From: Kuafuiihalomonas sp039024635
Lineage (GTDB): Bacteria; Myxococcota; Kuafuiibacteriia; Kuafuiibacteriales; Kuafuiibacteriaceae
Length of the DNA: 64,000 bases
Assembly: GCA_039024635.1 (NCBI GenBank)
Contig: JBCCQA010000030.1
Coordinates: 1 to 64,000 of the forward strand
Direction of reading: 5' to 3'
Part shown: positions 57,351-64,000 of the stretch, piece after piece
How positions within the stretch are numbered: position 1 is the stretch's first letter
Layout: every line of letters begins with the position of its first letter
Notes under the pieces: model-generated
Told to the model about the DNA's origin: nothing
The model's input: only the letters and a program-made list of their open reading frames with translations
The model's database searches: none
Made by a program: the position numbers and the translations under genes

Positions 57351-57778
57351 CTTCGGCAGTCGGTGCAGATGCCTTCGTACACGATGTGGGCGTCGTGGAG
57401 CTCGAAGCCTCTTCGGTCGCGCCGGGGCAACTCGGGCACATCCTGCTCGGGCAAGACGTCCTGCACGAGACCACACACCGTACACACGAGATGGTGGTGC
57501 GGGTCGTGGCCGTTGGGGTCATAGCGTCGGGTCAGGCCTCCGTCGAAGCTCGTGACCCGGAGCTCGCCCATGTCGGTGAGCTCGTTCAGGGTGTTGTAGA
57601 CCGTGGCGCGACTGAGCTCGGGCAGTACCTGCCCGGCGCGTTCGAATACTTCGTCCGCGGTCAGGTGCAGGTTGTTTCCGGTTAGGACCTGGGCCACGGC
57701 CCGCCGTTGGGCGGTCATACGCCATCCTCGATGGCGGAGGCGGTCCAAAAGAGCCGGCGTCGCGGTGGAGCCCGTCAC
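57347..57778 (-). CDS. Fur/PerR-family transcriptional regulator
   Basis: 143 residues from a GTG start. N-terminal winged helix (RHRGWRMTAQRRAVAQVL, SRATVYNTLNEL) and C-terminal metal domain with DPNGHDPHHHLVCTVCG and a final EGICTDC. The structural zinc site is complete (C99, C102, C138, C141). The regulatory site has H38, D87, H91 and H94-H96, closer to PerR (aspartate and histidines) than to Fur, so peroxide sensing is likely. A 13-bp palindrome 45 bp upstream may be its own operator. It lies downstream of the carbonic anhydrase gene on the same strand, separated by 121 bp. Confidence 0.92.
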   Translation of the reverse strand: MTGSTATPALLDRLRHRGWRMTAQRRAVAQVLTGNNLHLTADEVFERAGQVLPELSRATVYNTLNELTDMGELRVTSFDGGLTRRYDPNGHDPHHHLVCTVCGLVQDVLPEQDVPELPRRDRRGFELHDAHIVYEGICTDCRS

Positions 57779-57822
57779 GTCCGGTGAGCGTACGAGCCAG
57801 ATGCGGCCCCATCAACAATTGG

Positions 57823-57835
57823 GTTCGTTTCGAAC
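57823..57835. promoter_or_regulatory. Palindrome, candidate Fur/PerR operator
   Basis: GTTCG-TTT-CGAAC, a perfect 5-3-5 inverted repeat located 45 bp upstream of the fur-like start codon. Fur-family proteins often control themselves from A/T-rich 7-1-7 palindromes; this one is shorter and less A/T-rich, so the link rests mostly on position. Confidence 0.35.
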
Positions 57836-57899
57836 TTGGACCGAGTCTAGTTTGCGTTCACTGCCGGGCGTTTTGGATGAGAAATAGGGTATACTCCCA

Positions 57900-58610
57900 T
57901 CAGTTCGTGTGGACCCGCCGATGGCCGAAGACCTGCACGTGGCGAGCGTTGTCTCCCTCGAGATCGTGGATGAGCCCGACCTGGTCGGGGGCGGCCTCAT
58001 GGATCTTCTTGGAAATGAACCAGCGGACGGTCTCGGTGTAGGGCGGCGTCGTGAGCGAGCCCCGGTATTGGTAGAATCCGCTCTCGTGCTCGCAGATCTC
58101 CCGCACGTCGACGTGGCCGGCCGGTGAGCTCTGGCCGGCCATGGTCGGCACCTGATCGATGAAGCTCTCGATGAAGGCGTTCCGCGCGCCCTGTTTGAAG
58201 AGGGCGGCGATGACGAGGTACTGAGTCGGTGCGTCCTCTCGAACGTGCACCATATGCATCTCCATCGGGTAGGTCACCCCGTCGAGCAGATGCTCCGAGG
58301 GCGTGTGAAAGTGGAATTGCTTCAGGACGTACTTGTGGCCCTCTTCCATGACGTAGTTCCCCGGCTCGAGGTCCACCTCGATGGTGTGGCCCAGGTTGAC
58401 GACCTTCTCTTCGCTTTCTTCGTAGTGCAGGATGACTTGCTCACCTCCCGAACGGGCTTCGCTGGTGAGGATGTTGATGGGGGACTGAACCAGACCGTGT
58501 CCGGCCTCGGGGGCTAGATAGCTGGCTTTGGGCGTCTCGGTGTCCGGGGCGCCGGTCGCTCCTGCGCAAGCCGTGAGGAGCAGAGCAGGGAACGGTCGCA
58601 GACCTCGCAT
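57900..58610 (-). CDS. Alpha-type carbonic anhydrase lipoprotein
   Basis: 236 residues. Lipobox LLLTAC (C15) predicts membrane anchoring in the envelope. Alpha-carbonic anhydrase motifs: QSPINI, the zinc ligands H100 and H102 in QFHFHTPSEH and H119 in MEMHMVH, and YRGSLTTPPYTETV with the Thr that orients zinc-bound hydroxide. It would interconvert CO2 and bicarbonate outside the cytosol. The kinase gene ends 40 bp upstream on the same strand, so co-transcription is possible. Confidence 0.93.
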   Translation of the reverse strand: MRGLRPFPALLLTACAGATGAPDTETPKASYLAPEAGHGLVQSPINILTSEARSGGEQVILHYEESEEKVVNLGHTIEVDLEPGNYVMEEGHKYVLKQFHFHTPSEHLLDGVTYPMEMHMVHVREDAPTQYLVIAALFKQGARNAFIESFIDQVPTMAGQSSPAGHVDVREICEHESGFYQYRGSLTTPPYTETVRWFISKKIHEAAPDQVGLIHDLEGDNARHVQVFGHRRVHTN

Positions 58611-58650
58611 CCCGAATGCCTAGCGTCCGCCGCGGACCGAGACAACATGG

Positions 58651-60471
58651 CTACCGGGATCGAATCGGTAGGCAGATTCGGTGGCAGGTGCCTTCCACGC
58701 CGCTGCTCACCTCTAGCCGTCCGCCGTGACGCTCGACGACGGCCGAGACCGGAGCCAACCCCAGCTGGAGTCGAACCCGTCGCTCTTCTTCCCCGAATCG
58801 AATGCGAAAGAGCTGCTCAATCTGCTCGGGGGAGAGCGCGGGACCATCGTCGCGGACCTCGATCAGCACTTCGTCTCCGTCGCTCAGGGTCGAGACCTCG
58901 ATCTGTCCTGGTCCGCCCAGCTGATGGGCGACATGGCTCAGCAGGGTGAGGAGCGCCTGGTTGAGCTCGCTCGCTGAGGCTGCGAGGCTTGGAACGGGTT
59001 CTAGCCTCCGCAGGAGCACCACGTCTTCGGGGAGCATGGGCTGAAGCAGTAGGAGGACGCTCTCTAGCTCTTCACCCAGGTTCACCTGCTGCAGGGCGCC
59101 CTGATCGCTGCGTACGAAACGCTGCAGGCTTTGGACGATGCTTCGAATCCTCTCCGTGGCCTCCCCCGACGCCGACAGGAGACCGTTCAGGATCTCGGCG
59201 ATGCGTTCGGGGGCATCGCCGCCGCGAAGCCGGCGGACCGAACGCTGAAGGAGGTCGAGGTTGCTGTTGAGAACACCGAGAGGACTGTTCACCTCATGGG
59301 CGATGCCCGCCGCCAGGTCGCCGAGGAGGGCCAGCCGCTCGGTCTCTACCAGTCTGGACTGGAGTTGTTCGAGCTCCACGTAGCGGAGGCGGTGGATCTC
59401 GGCATCCTTCTCCGCCGCTTCCGTCCGAAGGCGAATCTGGATTCGCGTGGCTTCGCGGCGGCTCTTTGCGTCGAAGACCTGGTCCCGGTAGCTCTGGAAG
59501 CGCTTTAGGTGATGAAGCGCCCGGGCCGGATCGCCTTCCTGCTCGTAGACCTCGGCCAGGCAGCGATGCAGGTCCAGCTCCAAGGGGACGGAGCCCATGG
59601 CCATGGAGATCTTCTCGAGGGGCTCGAGCCAAGTTCGGGCAGCAGCGATGTCTCCCCGTCGAAGCTGGACCCGGCCCAGCGCAATTTGGGTTTCCAAGGC
59701 CACCGTGCTCGAAAACTCGGCCGGGAAGCGGGCGTAGGCAGTCTCCAGCTTCTTCAGCGCCAGGTCGAGGTCACCGCGATCTTCGGCGATCATCCCCAGC
59801 TCGCTGATGGTCACCGCGATCAGGATGTCCGAGCTTGCTTGCTGAGCCCATTCGAAGGTCTCCTTCGAGAGGGCGAGGGCCTCTTCGTATTCGCCCATCT
59901 CCCGCAGGAGCCGGCTCATGCGAAGGTGAAGCCGATAAAGGCCCATGTAGTCGTCCAGCTCTCGGAAGATGCGCAAGCCTTCGTCGAGGTAGCGTCGGCC
60001 GAGCTCGACCTCGCCCAAAGCGGCGTGGACCCCCCCGAGGCTGCTGAGGGCCCATCCTTCCCGGCGCCGGTCGCCCAGCTCTTGGGCCAGCTCTCGGGCT
60101 TCGCTCGCGTAGCGAAGGGCGGCGCCGTAGTCGCCGGCCAGTTCGGCCATGGTCGACTGGCGGTCCCGAGCCGCCGCCATGCCCGAGCGATCCCTCAGGA
60201 AGGCGAAGATGTCATAGGCCCGTTGAGACACCTGCATCAGCTCGTCGAGCGAGCCGATGGTGAAGAAGAGAAGGGTCAGATTGAACAGGGCCCGGGCGAT
60301 GGACGGCAGATGGCCCCGCGCTTCGGCCAGCTCCAAGAGCTCCTGGTTCAGCTCGGCCGCCCTCTGGCGGTCGGACAGCCGAAGGGCGAAGGCTTCGTCG
60401 AGCTTGGCCGCAAGTCGAACGGGGTCGTCGGGGGCCAGGCCGAGCAGCGGATCTGACTCGGCTTCACCCAT
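58651..60471 (-). CDS. TPR-containing histidine kinase with degenerate ATP site
   Basis: 606 residues, no membrane helix. Tetratricopeptide-like helices fill about 35-330, a coiled coil (330-380) leads to the dimerisation helix with GDLAAGIAHEVNSPLG (H392). The ATPase domain is unusual: the N-box reads NQALLTLLSHVAHQL with the metal-binding Asn replaced by His or Ser, the G1 box is DDGPALS where DxGxG is expected (541-547), and the G2 box is VRLQLGLA in place of GxGLGL. The histidine is kept, so it may accept phosphate or signal without autophosphorylation. No response regulator adjoins. Divergent from the VWA gene. Confidence 0.85.
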   Translation of the reverse strand: MGEAESDPLLGLAPDDPVRLAAKLDEAFALRLSDRQRAAELNQELLELAEARGHLPSIARALFNLTLLFFTIGSLDELMQVSQRAYDIFAFLRDRSGMAAARDRQSTMAELAGDYGAALRYASEARELAQELGDRRREGWALSSLGGVHAALGEVELGRRYLDEGLRIFRELDDYMGLYRLHLRMSRLLREMGEYEEALALSKETFEWAQQASSDILIAVTISELGMIAEDRGDLDLALKKLETAYARFPAEFSSTVALETQIALGRVQLRRGDIAAARTWLEPLEKISMAMGSVPLELDLHRCLAEVYEQEGDPARALHHLKRFQSYRDQVFDAKSRREATRIQIRLRTEAAEKDAEIHRLRYVELEQLQSRLVETERLALLGDLAAGIAHEVNSPLGVLNSNLDLLQRSVRRLRGGDAPERIAEILNGLLSASGEATERIRSIVQSLQRFVRSDQGALQQVNLGEELESVLLLLQPMLPEDVVLLRRLEPVPSLAASASELNQALLTLLSHVAHQLGGPGQIEVSTLSDGDEVLIEVRDDGPALSPEQIEQLFRIRFGEEERRVRLQLGLAPVSAVVERHGGRLEVSSGVEGTCHRICLPIRSR

Positions 60472-60643
60472 GGACGAGACCTAGCTCCGAAGGTCCAAGG
60501 GGTCGAGCCATTGGGGCCCTTCGGGACCCCTCGGATTTTCGAGAGGGGCGAGACTTCGTGGGCGTAGGATCCCCTTCGGTGAAGCGGCCATCGAAGAAAG
60601 CACCGGAATGATCGCCGGCATGAGGATTGAACATGTGGGAGAC

Positions 60644-62287
60644 ATGACGCGACGGCATCCGACGAGACTTGTTTTGGGCCTGGTGCTCCTGGCTGGGGCC
60701 CAGCTCCACTGCGGCGACGACGAAGGGAACGGATTCGGCGACGGCAGTGGATTGGGCAGCGGGAACGGTTTCGGCACCGGGAGCGGTGGGCCTTCGCCCG
60801 ATCCGTCCGCCGGCAACGGCTCCATGGGCCCAGGAGGCGGCAACACCAACGTGAACTTCGGTGGGGCCCAAGACTTCGGTTTCGTCCGGGGCCTGTTGGA
60901 GGCTGGTGAAGTACCGCGTGCGGTCGACTTTATCGACTCCGGCTTCTTTGCCGAGCATCAGACGCCGCTGCCCGAACCCATCTGCGGAGAGCGCGTGTGC
61001 GTCCAAGGGATGCTGGGCGTCATGGGCAACCTGATCGACGGCTCGCCGTGCACCCTGCTCCAGGTCGGACTCAACTCGCCCATCATCATCAATGACCAGG
61101 ACGTGCAGCCCTTGGACCTCGCGGTCGTCATCGACGTCTCGGGCTCGATGCAGTCGGGAGACAAGATCGGCTTCGTACGCGACGGGCTGCGTCAAATGGT
61201 CAACGAGCTCAATGATGACGACCGAATCGCGCTCATCGCCTATGCGACCGAGTCGAGCTTCCGGGTCCAGCCGGGTCCGGTTCAGGGGCGGCGCAACGAG
61301 CTCTTCGACGCCATCGATAGACTCCAGGCCGGCGGAGGCACCAATCTCTTGGCTGGTCTGGAGGATGGCTTTCAGTCAGTGCTGCAAGGTCCCGAGGGCT
61401 ACGCTCGCCGGGTCATTCTCCTCAGCGACGGGCGGCCGACGGCCGGCGTGGTCTCCACCCAGGCGATCTTGAACGTCAGTCTGGGCTACGTGTCCGAGGG
61501 CATCGGTCTGACCACCATCGGCCTCGGCACCGACTTCAACCAGGAGCTCATGTCCCGCCTGGCCGAGGGCGCCGACGGCAACCACTACTTCGTCGAGAAC
61601 GCGAGCGCGGTCGATGAGGTCTTCGAAGAAGAGCTGCGCTACTTCACCGTCGCCGTGGCCAAGGATCTGCAGCTGGACGTGGCGGTGGACGAGAACTTCT
61701 CCGTTGATCAGGTCTACGGCTCCCCCAGCTTTCAAGCCGACGGCGCGGGTGGTCGACTGGAGGTGGGCTCGGTCTTCTTGGCCCATCGCCGCTCTCCTGA
61801 CGACGTCACCGACGGAAACGGCCGCAGGGGCGGTGGTTCGGCGCTGCTGTTCGAGCTGATGGCCCGACCCAGCGATGGGCCCGAACCCGCGACCACCGAA
61901 GTGGCCCGGATAGAGGCCAGCTTCCTCGACCCCGAGCTCGGGGAGCGGGTGAGCGACGAGTTGGTGGTCGAGTATCCCTTTTCGCCTTCGACTGTCCTCG
62001 AAACCGGCTTCTTCGAGAACGACATCGTCACCAAGTCTTTCGTCATGCTGAACATCTTCGTCGGCATGCAGCGAGCAGCCGCAGAGTTCGAAGCGGGCCG
62101 AGGCGAAGGGGCCTACCGGATCTTGATTCGTCTTCGCGCTGCGGTCGAAGACTACAACGAGGAGGTCCAGGACACCGACATCGAACTCGACCTCGAGCTC
62201 ATCGACCGCATGGCAGCCAACATCGAGACCCGCATCGCGCCGCCTCCGCCCCCCGAAATCCCCGAGAACCCCTGGCCTGCCGACTGA
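60644..62287 (+). CDS. Exported VWA-domain protein (YfbK-like)
   Basis: 547 residues from the ATG at 60644, chosen because GGGAG lies just upstream and a signal sequence follows (LVLGLVLLAGAQLHC); the lipobox is poor because His precedes the Cys (C23). Residues 24-75 are a low-complexity Gly/Ser/Asp/Pro tether. The von Willebrand A domain has the MIDAS motif DVSGSM (164-169), TNLLAGLEDG, and RVILLSDGRPT. A second beta domain and C-terminal helical part (FENDIVTKSFVMLNIFVG) follow as in YfbK-type proteins. Probably a surface or periplasmic metal-dependent adhesion or assembly protein; no MoxR partner is near. Confidence 0.85.
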   Translation: MTRRHPTRLVLGLVLLAGAQLHCGDDEGNGFGDGSGLGSGNGFGTGSGGPSPDPSAGNGSMGPGGGNTNVNFGGAQDFGFVRGLLEAGEVPRAVDFIDSGFFAEHQTPLPEPICGERVCVQGMLGVMGNLIDGSPCTLLQVGLNSPIIINDQDVQPLDLAVVIDVSGSMQSGDKIGFVRDGLRQMVNELNDDDRIALIAYATESSFRVQPGPVQGRRNELFDAIDRLQAGGGTNLLAGLEDGFQSVLQGPEGYARRVILLSDGRPTAGVVSTQAILNVSLGYVSEGIGLTTIGLGTDFNQELMSRLAEGADGNHYFVENASAVDEVFEEELRYFTVAVAKDLQLDVAVDENFSVDQVYGSPSFQADGAGGRLEVGSVFLAHRRSPDDVTDGNGRRGGGSALLFELMARPSDGPEPATTEVARIEASFLDPELGERVSDELVVEYPFSPSTVLETGFFENDIVTKSFVMLNIFVGMQRAAAEFEAGRGEGAYRILIRLRAAVEDYNEEVQDTDIELDLELIDRMAANIETRIAPPPPPEIPENPWPAD

Positions 62288-62306
62288 TCAGGGACACTTC
62301 GCCACG

Positions 62307-62539
62307 GTTCGTCCGAAGAAGCGAGCGGAGGTGGAGGGGCAAAGCGGAATGTACCGCTTAGCGGTCCAGACCTCGCGCAGCGAGCGTATGTAGGAGGACG
62401 CGAAGCGTTCGTCCGAAGAAGCGAGCGGAGGTGGAGGGGCAAAGCGGAATGTACCGCTTAGCGGTCCAGACCTCGCGCAGCGAGCGTATGTAGGAGGACG
62501 CGAAGCGTTCGTCCGAAGAAGCGAGCGGAGGTGGAGGGG
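62307..62539. repeat. Exact 100-bp tandem repeat, 2.33 copies
   Basis: Copies at 62307-62406 and 62407-62506 are identical, followed by 33 bases of a third (62507-62539). Each full unit holds three small inverted repeats: TTCG-TC-CGAA, ACCGC-TTA-GCGGT (62353-62365 in copy 1) and CTCGC-GCA-GCGAG (62372-62384). The array fills most of the 279-bp gap between convergent genes. No coding frame of note, and no spacer, so it is not a CRISPR array. Perfect identity implies very recent duplication. Confidence 0.97.
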
Positions 62540-62566
62540 GTCGGGCTCTGCCCGGCCCAGGTCCCA

Positions 62567-64000
62567 CTATACGGCGAGAGGATGTCGTCGGTTGCGCAGC
62601 TTGCTCAGCATTTGGCTCAGGGCGCTGTCCGAGCCGACGGCTCGTCGTGCCTGTTCGAAGAGTACCGAGACCGTTCGACGGCTGACCTTCGGCACCTGGG
62701 CAGCGCGCACCGTGTCCACCGACTTTTGGACCTCCTCCATGGTGGCCAGTGCCAGGGCGAGAGGCACGGCGCAGAAGAAGCGGATCTCTCGCCCGGTGGG
62801 GCCTGTGGGCCAGAGCATCGTGTACTCGATGGCCCGGTCCAAATGGCCATAGGCCCGATGGACGACCTGGGTCACCACGTCGAGGGCGGCCGAGCGGTGG
62901 GCGGGATCGACCAGCTGCTCGGGCTGAAGGCCGTGTCGAGCCGCGAGGTCGGCGGGAAGGAAGGAGACGCCCCGTTCGCTGTCGGTGGCGACGTCCTTGA
63001 TGATGTTCACCAGCTGCAGTCCCTGACCAAAGGCGACCGCTCGCGCTTCGGCCTCCAGTCGGAGCCGCTCGTCGGACTCCGGCAGGGCCCGCAGGAAGAG
63101 TTCGGTCAGCAGTTTACCCACCGTGCCGGCCACGAAGTAGCAATAGCGATCCAGGTCGGCCTCGTCGCGGACTTGAAGTCGACCCTCCAGCTCGAGTCGC
63201 TCCGCGTACTCTCGCATGCCCGCCGACATCTCGAGAATGTGAGGCGTGACCGCTTCTCTCACCCATTCGGGTGCGGCGCCGAAGCTACGAAAGACCGCCT
63301 CCGAACGGCGGCAAAGTTCATACTCTGGATTCTCCGGATCCTGGGTCCACTCGATCGCGGAAGCGAAAGCCGCGGCCCGCTCGGGGTGGGCCAAAGCCGC
63401 CTCGAACTGGGCGAAGAGTTCGCTCCGACGGTTCCAGCCGAGTCCTGCTTCGTCCTCGACCGTGTCGAGAATACGGCACAGCAGGTAGGCGGTCCGAACG
63501 GAGTCCCGCAGGTCCTGAGGAAGGGCCTCAATCGAAAGAGCAAAGGTGCGAGATACGTCGGGCAGGATGCGCTGCATGAAGGCCTGACCATCCTCAGGAG
63601 AGATCCGGCTCAAATTGCCACTTCCTCCTCCGCCACCGCCGTCGATGTCCCGAATCGGCGCGATGAAGAGCTCGGCGAGATACTCGGCCAGCTCGATGAG
63701 GTTTCGATCGCCGGTGGTGGATGCGGCTTGGAGGGCGGCGCTTCGGCGACGCTCGATTTCGTCCAAGGCAAAGCGCTTGGAGCCGCAGGATTCAAAGAGC
63801 GCCGTTGCCCGGGCGATGTCGGTTGCGCTCGTTTCGTCACGAGGCCTGTCGATGATGGCCTGGAGCTCGGTACGCTCGTCGGCACCGAGATGACCGAAGG
63901 CGTGAACCACCATGACGCTTCGCTTTCCCTCCGCGACGTCTTCGCCCACTCGACCTCGGCCCTTGTCTCCGAAGAGGTCCAGCACGTCGTCTTGGATCTG
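62567..64000 (-). CDS. Prenyl diphosphate synthase fused to squalene/phytoene synthase (partial at right edge)
   Basis: The frame is open to the window edge, so the N-terminus is missing. The first visible part (64000 to about 63650) is the C-terminal third of a trans-isoprenyl diphosphate synthase: QIQDDVLDLFGDKG, the second Asp-rich motif, then EGKRSVMVVHAF and helices to the end of that fold. A linker with six glycines (DIDGGGGGGSGN, about 63611-63648) joins a complete squalene/phytoene synthase domain: SRTFALSIEALPQDLRDSVR, first Asp motif LDTVEDE, YCYFVAGTVGKLL, second Asp motif NIIKDVATDSERGVSFLP. One chain would make FPP (or GGPP) and condense it head-to-head. The YCYFVAG pattern leans to squalene over phytoene. 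No cyclase gene is in view. Confidence 0.88.
   Translation of the reverse strand, partial: QIQDDVLDLFGDKGRGRVGEDVAEGKRSVMVVHAFGHLGADERTELQAIIDRPRDETSATDIARATALFESCGSKRFALDEIERRRSAALQAASTTGDRNLIELAEYLAELFIAPIRDIDGGGGGGSGNLSRISPEDGQAFMQRILPDVSRTFALSIEALPQDLRDSVRTAYLLCRILDTVEDEAGLGWNRRSELFAQFEAALAHPERAAAFASAIEWTQDPENPEYELCRRSEAVFRSFGAAPEWVREAVTPHILEMSAGMREYAERLELEGRLQVRDEADLDRYCYFVAGTVGKLLTELFLRALPESDERLRLEAEARAVAFGQGLQLVNIIKDVATDSERGVSFLPADLAARHGLQPEQLVDPAHRSAALDVVTQVVHRAYGHLDRAIEYTMLWPTGPTGREIRFFCAVPLALALATMEEVQKSVDTVRAAQVPKVSRRTVSVLFEQARRAVGSDSALSQMLSKLRNRRHPLAV

Noticed and set aside
62307..62539. CRISPR array or phage att repeats
   Set aside because: Units are contiguous and identical without spacers, the period is 100 bp, and no cas, integrase or tRNA gene is near.
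1..64000. tRNA, rRNA, insertion sequences, integrases or plasmid origin
   Set aside because: None could be recognised on either strand by reading; a covariance-model search would be needed to exclude a small RNA.

Overview
The window reads as a gene-dense, G+C-rich chromosome segment (about 50 protein genes, no gap above 300 bases, no rRNA, tRNA, CRISPR array, transposase or phage gene seen). Myxococcota (myxobacteria) is the best fit. The pointers are a sigma-54 activator, many lipoproteins of the 'ACGDD' type, stacks of Cys/Asp-rich EF-hand-like repeats, a hybrid and a TPR histidine kinase, and a squalene/phytoene synthase joined to a prenyl synthase. De novo glycine betaine synthesis suggests a marine or halotolerant member. 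The assignment is inference: no marker gene in the window settles it.

Layout. 0.1-3.5 kb (minus): a compact run of fructosamine-kinase-like protein, low-molecular-weight phosphatase, ApaH and a two-domain START-like protein; the first two form a plausible protein-deglycation pair. 3.6-6.7 kb (plus): aldo/keto reductase, NtrC-type regulator, methyltransferase. 6.7-10.3 kb (minus): an MscS channel in operon with a 937-residue membrane coiled-coil P-loop NTPase, the most unusual two-gene module here. 10.4-11.6 kb: two thioredoxin-fold lipoproteins. 11.8-15.5 kb: M14 peptidase, PlsC-like acyltransferase and GNAT (minus), cardiolipin synthase (plus). 15.6-18.8 kb: Fe-S photolyase and purEK.

18.9-23.6 kb (plus): glycine/sarcosine and sarcosine/dimethylglycine N-methyltransferases, then D-2-hydroxyglutarate dehydrogenase, serA and a MazG-like protein. 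Together these could carry 3-phosphoglycerate to serine and, through glycine, to betaine, with removal of the 2-hydroxyglutarate that SerA makes. 23.6-28.7 kb: methylmalonyl-CoA mutase subunits and the MeaB chaperone, closed by a hairpin terminator. 28.7-31.4 kb: a cytosolic Thi5-like protein, a metal permease with an HMA domain, and a GroES-like gene with a structured leader. 31.4-45.8 kb: mixed housekeeping and accessory genes (SDR, DNA glycosylase, speD/speE, Atm1-type ABC exporter, two MFS proteins, a fatty-acyl-AMP-ligase-like enzyme, hybrid histidine kinase, hydrolase, ATP-dependent DNA ligase, quinone oxidoreductase).

45.7-56.3 kb (minus): an acetyl-CoA hydrolase/transferase-GNAT fusion lies downstream of three tandem lipoproteins, each with exactly eight Cys-flanked calcium-loop repeats ahead of Ig-like and beta-propeller domains. 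56.4-64.0 kb: cupin-GNAT remnant fusion, Fur/PerR regulator, alpha-carbonic anhydrase, a TPR histidine kinase with a degenerate ATP site, a VWA protein, an exact 100-bp tandem repeat, and a prenyl-synthase/squalene-synthase fusion cut by the right edge.
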